Of a stretch of 64,000 nt of DNA, positions 35,597 through 49,041 are shown piece after piece. How positions within the stretch are numbered: the stretch's first letter is position 1; the number at the start of each line of letters is the position of its first letter. Origin of the DNA: Sphaeroforma sirkka (taxonomy: Eukaryota; Opisthokonta; Ichthyosporea; Ichthyophonida); NCBI GenBank assembly GCA_001586965.3, contig LUCW03000336.1, positions 1 through 64,000 on the forward strand, in the 5' to 3' direction. The notes under the pieces were generated by a model that was given only the letters and a program-made list of their open reading frames with translations, was not told the origin of the DNA and ran no database searches. The translations under genes were made by a program, and so were the position numbers.

Positions 35597-38500
35597 TATA
35601 TATATATATGTCAAGAAAATCGATTTCAGAAAGCGCATTTACACGTATTATCAGATCATAATAACAAATCTTTCATACCCATGTACACACTTCTATATCA
35701 ACATAGTCCTGTATTCACTGCCCTATTCATTGCCTCTCAACCAATTAATATTCGCAGGTACATGGTGTTTCGGGAGTGCAAACTCGTGGATGCTGCGCTG
35801 CAGTTTGCACGTGATCAGCACTTTGAAGCGTTGCACACACTACTGACGTACCATCACCAGGCCACTCTGCCCCACTGGCTAAGCATCCTGTCGACTGTAC
35901 CGGAAAACGTTCATCCAGACAATTACGCAACAATCCTACCCAAGTGCAACGTAGACGACAATGGGGTGAGTGCGTTGAGTCAGAATTCTCGGAATGCCCT
36001 CGTCCGGACTGCGTTTGTGTACGTCTGATCGGATATAGGTAGACACATAACTGCATATTTAGTCTACAACGTACGACTTCGGCGTTTCGCGTGACAATCC
36101 CGAAATCGTGTTCATAGATCCAATGGCAAATTCACGATTGCATCGATTGTGTGTTTTATGATCTGAAGAGAAAAAGTACTTTGCATGATTGCAACTGTAA
36201 TTTTTGGTTTTCAATACTATCCATTTAAACCATATCCAAGATAATATCACTGCACGGAAATCGTTCAATCCCGAATCTCCATATTCACGAGCTTGATCTT
36301 CTTCTATCACAACCACACCAGACGGTCGCCGTTCAGCAATGGCTGGTACAAAGTTGGCGGGAGCCGGACTGGGTGGAGAAAGAGCCCTACCTCTCTCTGA
36401 ATGGCGAGCAGTGTGACACCTCCTCAGCAGAAGCGCACAACACACACTCACACCCCACTGAGCCATCCGCCTCTAATGTGACTTTTGACCTTCCGTCCAT
36501 CGAGAGCAACCCGGCTGCGGCTGCAGACGCGTGTGTATTCTCTGGATTGAACCCTTCCTCGCTGACGAACTGGTACATATCGCGGGTGATCGAGATTGAT
36601 TCTCTCAGCGGCCAGGTGGACATTGCGCTGGCCCTCGCACGCGCAGGCGTAAGAGACGGCGTGCCTGGGCTGGAGGGTATTGAATCCATTGCCGCCACAC
36701 TCAACCTGTTGGTCTTCAAGGCCCAGTCGGTGCCGCACGGCATGCACCTCGACGAGTACACCACACTGCCGGGCGCGATCCGATTCGCGCTGCTGTTTGA
36801 AGGCTGTGACACGAATGACACCTTCATCAAGCGCTTCGAAAAGCACGGGAAGACTTTCCTATCGGCTCTGTCCCAGCTTAGTGTGTCCAGTACGGAGATC
36901 GCACCCACGCAGATGCCTATAATGCGCATACCCACCGAACACACACCGATGAGTACCTCGTTCCGGTCGTGGGTCGGCCCGAGCACACCTACGCTTACCA
37001 CTAGCACACTATACCGCCGGGCGATGGCGCGGTATAGTCCTGGTGTACTGGTGCACCCATCGACACACACAGATGACACACACGGGGGAGACGACGTACC
37101 CCACCCCGGGACGAGTGCGCGCAGGGCCCATTCCGTGGTGGTGAACCCCGGGCGTATTGCAAGCGTAGACGAGGGCATGTCCAGACACAAAAGCAACCCC
37201 ATAGCACCGTTGGACACAGACAAGCAGGCACTGTCGGCTACGGATGTGGGGGCGGGGTTGTTGAGCAGCTACATGACACAGCTGGCACGTGACCAGTATC
37301 TTGCACGGTGTCGTTTGCTGCTGTGCGAGGCGGATTCGCTCGGGTTGTGTGCTGGTAAAGCGCGGGGGAGTCGCCGTGCTGCGCTAGGTCTACAGAAGCT
37401 TAAGGATACGTGGAAGGAAATGCGCGCGGATAAGGCGTTCACAGAGCGCAGAGACTCCCTGGAGACGCGGGCGGATGTGAGTGTGGGACGGCTTGACTTG
37501 CTAGCCATAGCAGTGGAGTGCGTGCATGCGTGCGACGACACGGCCCAGTTGGGCGAGCAGAGGCGTATTGCCACATGGATAAAGGAAACAGTCGAGAGAA
37601 TACGCACAGAACAGGATACCAGCCTTCCGCTCGACACGGAGGATGCGAATCAAGTACTGTGAGTGTTCTGTGCTGAGGTGGTCAATGCTACTCGTTTGGC
37701 GTTGTTGATGTCTTCAACTGGAGCATAGCTTATGTTTCCGTCCCAATGTGTGTATGCATAAGTAACAGAGTAGAACAAAGTGTGTTCCGTTGGCTTCGTA
37801 GTGAGCGATTACCAGAAAAAGTGCGCATGTCCATGTTTTATAGATATAGGGACTCAAGCCGATTGACGGTGCACGATTTCCCATGCAAAGGCAACTATGT
37901 GTCCGATAAACACACGTCGCCAGTCTGTCTCTGTCGTTCGTGTACGCCAGTCCTTTTCTCTCACGTCGCCCAATGCTTGTCTGCCTAACAGCCAACAGCG
38001 AACGCTAACGGCGGAGAAGCCGTTCCCATAGCGCTTACGACTGAAGACTTGCTGCTCAGCGCTCTGCTGACGGTGCAGTTTATAGAGGCCAGCCATATGC
38101 TGTGGCAGTATAACGTCAAGAAGACAGTTCGCGACATCAGCGAGGGTGGTGCTGGCCATGCGGAGGATCTGATCAAGTTGATGTGCAAGAACGCTTTACA
38201 TCAACGCCCCGCACCTACGGTAGGCAAGACAGGATGCGTGTATTTCATTGGCTTCTCTTGGAGACTCACTTTCTGTGACTGAACATCATTCGTTGATAGT
38301 TTATGTGATGATGATATATCATCCCTAATGAGTGTCCGATTTTGCCCAATATTTTTGCTGAGACCCTCTTGCTTTAAGATATCTGTATATTTCTAAAAAT
38401 TGTGTAGTGAAAAACAATCATGGATATTGTTGCTATGTACTGCAACAGTCTATTTGTGACTGTTGTTTGTGAACATGCGCAATGGCACATGCCATAAACA

Positions 38501-41500
38501 AAATCAGTGTGTGGAATTGCTGTGGTTACGATTGGCCGTCTTTTTGCCGTCTGCCTGTGTATGCGTATGACACCGTCACAGTATTGCTTGCCCGTGAGAC
38601 TGAGTGGGTTGTATACACGTCAGATACTTTTGTATGTTCAAGCTGGTTTATGATATGTAGCTTTGATACAGGTTTGTATGTACCGCAATCTTAGTAATTA
38701 GGGCAGTATAGTGGCAATTGGGTTCGTTGGACAGGCATACCTTACTACAGGGATAAGTAAAAGTAAATATCTGCCGGAGAACCGAAACTTGTACTCTACA
38801 AGCATTATTTAACCACAAAAATGTCATTCACTATCCCAAAGAACTGTTCTCGTACAACTGATCGCAGGGCCTGCACGCATACAGTCTTGTCCAATTTTCA
38901 ATGCTTGTTTTGATGTGTATTCGTCATCTTTGCCAAGTCTCAGGTCACCGTCCATAGGCTGAAGTCTCATTCTATATCGCCACATCACTACCCCTACGCT
39001 ACAGGCAGATCAGTGGCGAGAGCAGCTTGGACTAATGCTGGAGCTGAAAGACGGCGTGATGGCAGGCCAAATCACTACCGAGTTTGTGCTTAGCAGTTAT
39101 CTCGAAGCCTTGCTCAACACCAATAACACCGTCACCATCATTATGGCCCGTGAGGTGATCGCCCTGGCTACCAGCTCCCATTCTAAAGATAACGACCAAT
39201 CGAATCACGATACCGTTGGTACCCGTGATGGGTTAAGCGGATTAGACACATCAAGTGTGTCGAGTTGGCGAGACCAAAACTGGGCTCCGCCTACTTTGAC
39301 CCAAAAACAAGCCGAACCGATCGTGATCAAGGCCGCCAGAGAGTATTACAACTCGGCAGTATCGGTGCGCGACACCGCGCTAGACATCAGTAGGGCATGT
39401 CTGCGTTTGCTGCCTTCCAGTACTAATGCCCGCGGGATGTCTGTTGTTCGCAAGCACGGGGATCAATACGGACACACACACACAGACGGGGTCGCATGAG
39501 AACATGCACGAGGAGAGGAACAAAAAATCTGTGGCCTTTTCCTCAGTGGCTGAGGAGCTCCGTTTGCACGAGGTGTGCGCGCGAGTGAAAGCGCTGCCGA
39601 AGTCTGTGTCTGAGCGGTTGGTGCCTATACAGTTCCGCATACTCGACGATGGCAAAAAACTGCTTGAGCACGTGCTTGGGCTTTGGTTTCCTTTGCCCAC
39701 AGGGGCACGTGGTCACACGGCCAAGGAGAGACATAGAAGGAGGAAGCCAGAAACACGCACACACATGCATACACCCAGAAAACAACGCACACGCACGCCT
39801 ACACAGACTCCCACGCCTATGCATGGAGGAGGGAAAGATCAAGGAAGGCAGCAAGTACGAGGTAGCAAGACACGAGCACGCACAGGCGCAGGGGCCGATT
39901 GGTCTCCGTCTGATAGTGGGGTGGGTGAACAACACAGTGGTACACTGAGTGTGCATAACAGGGGCAATGAATTCACCAGCACCAGCGCAGCAGATACAGA
40001 CGACAGCGATACCAACGATGCCGGTGCGGTGTATGCCACACCTCGTAGCACACCGGCGGACACAGTCTCACACACACTCGCAACGACGGACCCACACAAA
40101 CGCACAAACCTATCAGAGAGGAGCGCGCATTTGTCTACGGCAAGACCCGCCACCGCCACGCCCAAACCAACGCCAGCGTTGATGACCCGCGCGGACGTGT
40201 TGAAGCTGATATCCCTCGCCGATGCCGTGGGCATGTATAGCCCCGGAAATGCCTCAGATGTACAGCGCGGGTTTGTGCTGGGGCTTTTGGCCGTGCACGC
40301 GTTGCGCACCGGCGCGTACACCACGTCGAAGGCGCTGTGCGAGGAGATCATGGAGTCGCCAGTGACCTTGACGCTGGGCTGGGACGCGTGCCTGCAGTTG
40401 GGAGAGTGTGCGGCGTATACGGACACCCAGGCCAGGCGTGCCTGCTTAGGCGCTGCGGCACAGAGCTGCGGACGTCTGGTGCTGGACAGGGCGTTGAGAG
40501 CGCTCAGAGCCCTCGGGTGGGAGGAGGCTCGCGCGGCTGTACTGGCCACCGGTGAGGTGTCTGAGTTGGCTGCAACTGCGACGATAGGGGACAGAGGGGG
40601 TGTGGAGGTGAAGGGCAGCTCTGAGGGTACGAGTGGTAGTGTGCGTGGGGATACCGATAAGGATGTGGTGGGCTGTGTGTTGCGGGCCAGTGAGCGGCAT
40701 GTGCAGGACATGGATTGGAGTGGTAAAGACGGGCAGATGGTGGTGGCCTGGGGCAGTGGGAATGTTAGTGTAGGGCTGGATAGTGCAGACACAGACACTG
40801 CCACGCCTACGACCGGGTCACGGAGAGCGGGCGCACAAGGAAGGGGTGGTGCGTTGTCTGGCGATATTAAGAACGTGGCGTTAAGTATAGCGTTCACATG
40901 CCTGGACAGTCGGCTGCGGAAAGACACCAGATACCCTCTGCGAGGTAGTGTTGACTCGAGTAGCAGAAGTAGTGGCGACAAGGAGAAGGAGCGTAGTGCT
41001 GCGTCGGGCCAAACTGGAAGGCACGCTGGAGTTGAGCGGCTGAGTGCTCTGTCAGCGCCTGTGGCCGCGCTGAGGCTGTACATGTTGGATCAGTTTGTGT
41101 ATGACGAGGTGTGTGTGATTTGTGTGTACTGTTGCGTGCGTGTAGTTTGAAGTTGTATTTGCACGGGTGTTTAGATTCAAAGTACCAATGTTGGTTTCTA
41201 TGTTCCGTTCATATACGAATGCGTCTGTGCTTGATATCTTACGCATCGGATGACATGCTAGTACAATTGTGGGCCGCTGTATCTGTTGCGAGCTCTTCTA
41301 CTTAAGTGGTGTTCGCCGGTCCGAAGCTCTAGTTTCTGCCATCAAGCAACGAAAAAATATTTTCTTAGGAGATAGTTGTACATATATCTTCTCCGACTTT
41401 ATCGACCCTCTTTACTCATATTTGTAATTTGTACCACACCTGTACACCCGGCAGCGTCGGTCGGAATCTACGATATCACTCACTATTGGCAGGGTATACA

Positions 41501-44500
41501 TATATGACTCACAGCGTCACGAAAAGGACTGTACGAGCAAACATCGCACACACAGTACTGCCCATGGCTGTGAGTTTCGATTCGCAGACGGAGCACATAG
41601 AATACGATAGTCACTCATACATTTTCCTACACCTATCTCCACCCTCACTACAGCCCCCACAGCGCCGAGGCACCAACTGTCTCGCACTAGACATCGCGAA
41701 GCACGCGCTGCGCTCCGATCCGCTGTTGTTCGTGTCGTCTCTTGTCGCTGTCGGGCAGGTGTGTATTCTGTGTAGTGCGCGCGTTGGGGAAAACCTGGCT
41801 TGGGGTGACTTGGTCCTTAGAAACCGACACTTAATTGGTGCAGCGTACATGTATTGTGGGGTTCTGTGTGCGGTATGACTTGTTTGGGCGGTTTGCTCCT
41901 TGTCGGCGGTGTAAACTGATGGTGAGACCGATGTGGTACCCTTTCTTTTACGGCACGTGTTTTTTGGAAATGTTGAGATAGATCTGTGCCCACTCACCCA
42001 TCAGCCAACGTTCGTCTTGGTCGCTGAGCGCACTCCATCGTCCAGCACGCTTAAATGTATTGTAAAGGTGCACGCCGGCTCTTGAGTGTATGGGCCTCAG
42101 TGGATGAGAGCCGCAGAAATCGTCTCGTCTGTACATCGTCCGTAACACCCCACACTGCCGCACATTTTATCCCGGCCACAGCCTAATGAGATCGATGCCT
42201 TTCTCGAGAAACTGCCGCGGCAGCTCCAGACCAGCGAGTTGGGGGTGTATATATTCAGACTCAGCTGCGTGCTCGCCCGCCAGACACCAACTGATAAGGA
42301 GTCACAGCTCGCATCCTCGTGGGCCACGGAGCCCTTTGCCGATACGATCGCACGTACCGAACAGGTATTTAGTTACGTAACGTACTAACGTATTCGTGGG
42401 GGGTTTGTGCTCGTGTCTTGATTCGTCTAAGCACTTATTGACCTATTACATTATGGTGGCGTTGGTGTGTGGCGTTGGTATGTGGTAGTCGCCTCGCACA
42501 TCGCCGGTAAGCAGTTACAATATCTGCAAACGACATACGATACTGGCTGCAGTATTCAACTGTTAGTACTAGGCATTGCTTTTTCATAACTGAGTTATCA
42601 ATGAAGTACATGTTACCAATTGGGCCGCAGGTCCTCTTGTACCGGCATATTCAATTCTGTGGTCCATGGGCCTGATTTGGTTGGGTCAGGGGTGGATACT
42701 AAATCTGGTTTATGGATGTCACACGTTCTCCCATGTGAATAGTCGATTGCGTATATACAATGCTCGCGGGTACTTGATCTCGGAATGGCTCGTCTTACAT
42801 ACATATACCTAAGATTTATATGCAGTAACTCTCCTGTCGCCTGCATGCTCACTAAACTGTGATCAATTGTATATCTGAGAATGTCAAGCAACGGTATACA
42901 TCGCATGTACACGTTTGATGTACAGACCATATCTCATACCGTATACGACAGGTGTCCTACAGTCAATGCGCCACACTTGCATTGGCGCGCAAGTGGGAGG
43001 CTAAACTGTCGGATATCAGACTGAGATCGCAAATTGCAACGCACATGGAGTTTCTGGATGAAGATAGATTCCGCGATGACTCAGACTACCAGGTATCTAA
43101 GTGTTGACAGGCATGTATGTGTTCGCGGGTAGGTATGTTTACGCATGGTCCAATAGTTAGCGATAAATATTGCATTATTCTGCGTCTATTCAAGGGTATT
43201 GTTTTTTCTCTTTTTTCTGGGTGTTTAGTACTTTTCCATACAGATTCTAGTGGGATATGGGTTTTAATATCTATTCACCTATCTTCTATAGTATCAATTT
43301 TCATTTTGTCGCCGTCGGCAACGACCTCTGCCATACAAAGTGACACAGGCTCCACAGCCGGGCTAACAATGCAACATAACAGGTCAATGCGTATAAATAC
43401 ACCTTGAAATACCCTTTCCTGTATAGATGTATATGAACACCCATAACACATGTGGAACAAGACATAGGACTATTAGCATAACATCGCACATCGCTTAACC
43501 ATACATCATGTCGCATTGTATCTTTTCACACCACAGACATAAGATACTTAAAATAACAAATACAAAGCCACTCAATGACAATAGGCACATCGCAACTCAA
43601 CACAGCCACTCAATTCAATAGTAGACACATCACAACCATGCACCAATTCACTCATTTAAAATGGAACAGCACTACACAACAGGACTTGGCTCAGCATCAC
43701 GCTGCGACAGCGAGTGAGATACAGCAAAGTTCGATATAGCCACTCGACATTCAATTGGCATATCCACCACAGTAGATCAGATGTCATAGTATAACACTAC
43801 ACTCAACAAAAAACCACAGAGACGAGACGTCAAGAAATCCAACGTACGCTTACATGCCTTACCACCACAAAGAAGTCACCAAACCCCACGACATACTAAC
43901 TAACAACACCAAGTAATGTAGACACAATACTTATCCATACAATTAAACACAGACGTCTGTAATGGACGAGTTGCTGCAGAAGCCACGAGCCGATACCTTC
44001 GACGCGGCCGTGCAAATGGCCAAGCGGTACGATCTGGATGTGTGGGAGCTGGCCGCAAAACACCTCAAGGCAGTGATGACTCAGCCTTTGGAGAGCAACG
44101 TGCGCAAGGCTCGTGTGCGGGTACGATATATATATATATAGTGTAGATATGTACGCTGTGAGGATAGTACGTATATAGTGTAGATGTGTATTGAGTGTAG
44201 AAAAATACGTCGAGTGTAGAATCGTTACGCGAAGGCACTGGTGAACTGTTTGTAGTGCAGTTCTTGGGTAACAAACCAATTGCATGTATTTGCATAGCAG
44301 AAAGTGTGCATTGTAGAAAGTGTGCATAATAGAAAGTGTGCATAGAGATCGCAGGATATCGCATACACGGGATAAAGGGACACACACGCTCGCGACATCG
44401 CGCACAATATAAATCTGAAGCTGTTTCACCAGGATGTCTGTACCTGATTGTAGATGAGGGATGCCAAGTGGCAATCATATATACTAGCACACTTTGTATA

Positions 44501-47500
44501 ATATACTTACACACTTTGTGCAATCCGATATGCTCTCTGGATACACAACGACACCCACCTCGCGACGGATGTCCCTAAATACAATACCTATTGAATGCCC
44601 TCCATACACCACAATCTCACCACCAAACCTATCACAATCCACAACTTGCACTCGCACTCGTAACCGTGACAGGATGCAAAGACATACCTGTTGACCAACC
44701 CCGACCGACTGGAGCGGGCGCTGGTTGCGGATATCATGCCGTTGCTCGACGGCACAGACCTGCCGGGCTTTCTAATCTGTTATGAACTAGCTGTACTTTG
44801 TGCAGGTGAGGAGATCATGTTTATGGGTGTACGGTGGTTATGGGTACAGATCGTACCACAGATTTGTAGTACAGTGTTAGGCTAAGGTTGAATCTGTCTT
44901 GTCTGATCGACACGCGTCGAGACTCTGCCTATGAGAATTGGGTCTGTTAGTGAGAGAACCAGCACGTCTGGCGTTGACTACAGTATTGAACATGCAAATG
45001 TATTTTGCGTTGGACTGATCCATGTATTTCATATTGCCTTGTCCTGTAGGACCAAATGGTGCAAACGGGCCCCAAATGCCCCCCTCGGGGACAGTGCTAC
45101 CCAGGAATAGGAAGGCGGGTTCTCCCTCCTCACTTCGAAGTGGTAATTCAACGAACACGACCATATACGACCATGATATCCGCTCTTTGAAGCGTCTCAA
45201 ACTCATTGGGCTGTTTAGGAAGGGTGCAAACGGCCCTGCACTTGACTACCGCAGGTTGAGGACCGGCGGTCAAGCGACATTGGACGCAGCGGTATGTGTG
45301 TATCAAATCGTACCATAATAGACTATAATTGATATAAAAATACGCCTTTACTAAAATACTGGAAAACGTGGTATTGCCCGATCACCCGAAAGCTGTGCTT
45401 CCATCGATGCGCTCTGGCAATCACTTCAGTAACAGCTATCATGGGTCTGCACAAGAGACAGCCTACTTGAGCACTACAGTGTGCTGCACTATGTTATGTT
45501 TGTGTTACGATTTCACAATGAACGTATGTATTTTCAGAGTTGCTCGTTCACTACCAAATCATGATCATGTAGTGTATACTTAGTATTGAGTATCGTATCT
45601 AAATATCACTTTTGCCATCTCATCTGTAGCTGGAAGTGGCTACCTTCAAGAACATCAAGGGGCTTGCTCAGGTTGTATCGGCCATCACTAACGCAGCCTA
45701 TCTCGATGGCACATTGGATGGGGCGCGTGTGTCTGCAAAGAAAACATACGCGTACTTCATCGCTCATCGTCTTCAGCTCGCTTGGGAAACCTATCTCAGC
45801 GCGGCAGAAACCAAAGCGGTTGTACACACTGCAGCGACGCACACTCGGTCGACAGGAACCAACGAAACGGACAGGCACTACGACTACAACGCACTGAGAG
45901 CTGTGCGTGATGCATCGAATAACACAGAGGTGTGTCAGTACCGAACTGTTTGTGTAACAGACTGACGTGTTTGTTTGTGCTCCCGTGTTATGTTAGTCGG
46001 TGCGTGCTGACCCTGAGTTAACCTTTTTGCTTACACATTTAACATGTAAGAGCCATTTAAAATGCTCTAGGCATACGCGGGAGATCAGGCACGTATTGAA
46101 AGATATTCGCGCGTTTAGTGGTTGGTTCATGTTCGTAATAGTCTTGGTTCCTTATGTTGTCCTGCGTGAACATACGACAGTGCATGTATGTCTATATGTA
46201 CATTGAAGTAGAAATCGAGTTCGTATACCACACCTACACGCATGGTATCGTGGGTGTGCAGTATATGAACGGCGGGTGTTTGCGATGCCGGAAAGAACTA
46301 AAGATCACGTGGCCTATTGAGAGCTGCTTTCAAGACATCAAACCCTTGCGAGATACGTGAACATCTCACTCCACCAAAACGCCCTATATCTCATACACAA
46401 CACTAATATCTACACGCATGTCTCAGGTAACCGAGAGCACAGCGAAGGATAGCGGCGCAAACGCCTTCCTCGAATTGGCGGAGCATGTGTGTGCAAGTGA
46501 CGTCTTCCTGTCACTTCTGAGTGGCGAGGCACTGCTACATGTTGTCCACTCACTGCTGCTCGTCAGTGCACAGACACAAGGTGCGTGTCTGTGGTGCTGG
46601 GGGTATATCCAGGGTTGGGTCTCTTCCATGCTCTATACACCTGCACCAGATATCTGTATCTGTCCTTTGACTGTCGGGTGCGCTGCCCCGAATGCAGTAG
46701 TATCCCCTCTCCTGAAGGCAACAGAGCGGACTTAGGAGGCTCGGTTTTCAGTATCTGCTTGCCTTTTAAATGTCCTGTTGGTTACTTGTATGTGCACGTG
46801 CGGAAAGCTTTGTTTTTGTACGTATTAGCGGCGTATGACGTAGCTACGCTCGGAGCCATCTACTCAAACCGACTCTCACTCTTGAACTCGTCGTAGGAGA
46901 CGGAATACGCACACCAAACAAGCAGCTGCCTTTGCAACATCGATACACTATTCTACAGGTATGGAGGGGCATATATAGGTATGGGGGCTATAAAAGTATA
47001 CTGGCTGGCCTATTGGACACACGTGATCTAAGCCTGTTTCTTTGAAGGAGTTAACAGGGTGAAGTTGTGCGGTTCCATCAGCCCAGATATATCAACGCCA
47101 GCATTCAAATTGATATGTATTGCATTCTGTGCGGCTTCTCGAGTACCAACCCCCAACGTGGCATGTACCTACCACCACCCGCGGGCATTGGCATGGACTG
47201 CACTGCATCCTTCAGTTCTTAAGTTCGCAGTGATTTTATACTGAACCCATTCTGTCGCACACCACAACTCATACTAGCGCGTACGAGCTGCGTGTGACCA
47301 CAGCAAGGCCAACGCGTCAGAGACCAAACCATCGAACGAGGCACAGCGGAAAAGGAAGGAGAAGCAGACAGCGGAGGAACATCGCATACTGCAACGGATC
47401 GAGTACGCGTGTCAGCATGTGCTTAGCTTGACTGAAGATCCCGTCTACGAGACGCTCGCTACTGTGGGGCGGTAAGTAATCTGGCTCTATGCATGCTTGT

Positions 47501-48995
47501 TTTGGAGAGGCGCCATGCCACATGCGCTGCCATCCAATCAATTCACGTTTATAATTAGATCAAGGCTCTGGCCACAGAATACACTCAACAATGTTCCAAT
47601 CCCTTTGCAGGCCGTGTTACACCGCCCAGCTCGACACCGCCTTTACCCACAGCCACACACTCTTACGTGTGCTTGCACACATGGCTATCAACCAAAGTGT
47701 ACAGTGGAGCACGCTCGTGCAATGCAGAGAAGCCCTTGTACGAGTCGAAGAACGCAATGATGCAGAGGATCAGGCAGGCAGTCAGGAGAAGGTCGCTGAT
47801 ATGGAGCAGGTGCTTACCCTGGGCGTAGACAGAGCCTTAGTGGAATGCATGTCGATGCTGACTGACGGAGATGAGGTACGCATGAAATGTTTGCGAATGG
47901 CCGGCAGATGTACTGTGCTTCAATGTTAACATTTTTGCGAAAGGCAGTGTGTGTGTGTGTGTATGTGTGTATGTATGTGTGTGTGTGTGTGTACCACAAA
48001 ATATGGGTATCGCTCATGCTAATAGTTACTGTTTCATGCATGTATACTCATATACGCTATGTATGCTACATACCAAAACATACTCATATAAGCTATGTAT
48101 GCTACATACCAAAACATACTCATATAAGCAATGTATGCTACATACCAAAACGACTCGATTAATGGTCCGTTTCTTGCATGTATACTCATATATGCGATGT
48201 ATGCTACATACCAAAACGACTCGATTACGGTCCGTATTCTCAATACAAGTGGTTTAGATAGCATGACTTTGATTGTCCACTAAACACCCGCTGTGTGCCG
48301 TATTCTCAATACAAGTGGTTTAGATAGCATGACTTTGATTGTCCACTAAACACCCGCTGTGTGCCGTATTCTCAATACAAGTGGTTTAGATAGCATGACT
48401 TTGATTGTCCACTAAACACCCGCTGTCTGCCCTTGATACGGCATGAATATATACAGGTGGAGCAGATCAGTCAGAGATTGGAGCCTGTGTTGCTGTGCAT
48501 TGACGAATACATAGCCGACGAAAGAACAGCACCAGCCAATCAAAACCATGAGGAGGTAGAGAATGTCACAAGAGCCAATCAAATCATCGCGTTCAGGGCC
48601 AGTGTCAAATACACACTTACCAATGCAGTGTCAAATCATGAGTATGCTCTCCCCAACCGGCTCGCGTTGCTGCAGATTCTCACCGATAAGCGCTACTACG
48701 AAGACGATGATACGTGTCAGTTGATGGCTCTGTATTGCAAGATTGATAGTCTGTGCAGAGCCGTTGGATTGAGCCTGGAAGACATTACCTCGGGTGCACC
48801 AGGTGGGGTTTGATATTTCTACTTTGTGTGTGTGTATATGTGTGTGTGTATGTGTGTGTGTATGTGTGTGTGTGTGTATATATATATGTGTGTGTGTTTG
48901 TGTGTGTGTGAGAGAGCGAGAGAGAGTGTGTGTATATATATATATGTGTGTTTGTGTGCGTGTATGCGTATATCGGTGTCTTTGCGTGTGTGTGA

Positions 48996-49041
<46 letters not shown>

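Noticed and set aside
36387-37223. 278-codon minus-strand frame
   Set aside because: Antisense shadow of NBAS exon 7, whose sense frame matches the human protein.
39839-41083. 414-codon minus-strand frame
   Set aside because: Antisense shadow of GC-rich NBAS exon 9; low-complexity Ser/Ala/Pro content and no domain.
48034-48429. Possible CRISPR-like array
   Set aside because: Units are contiguous minisatellite copies with no unique spacers, inside a eukaryotic intron.
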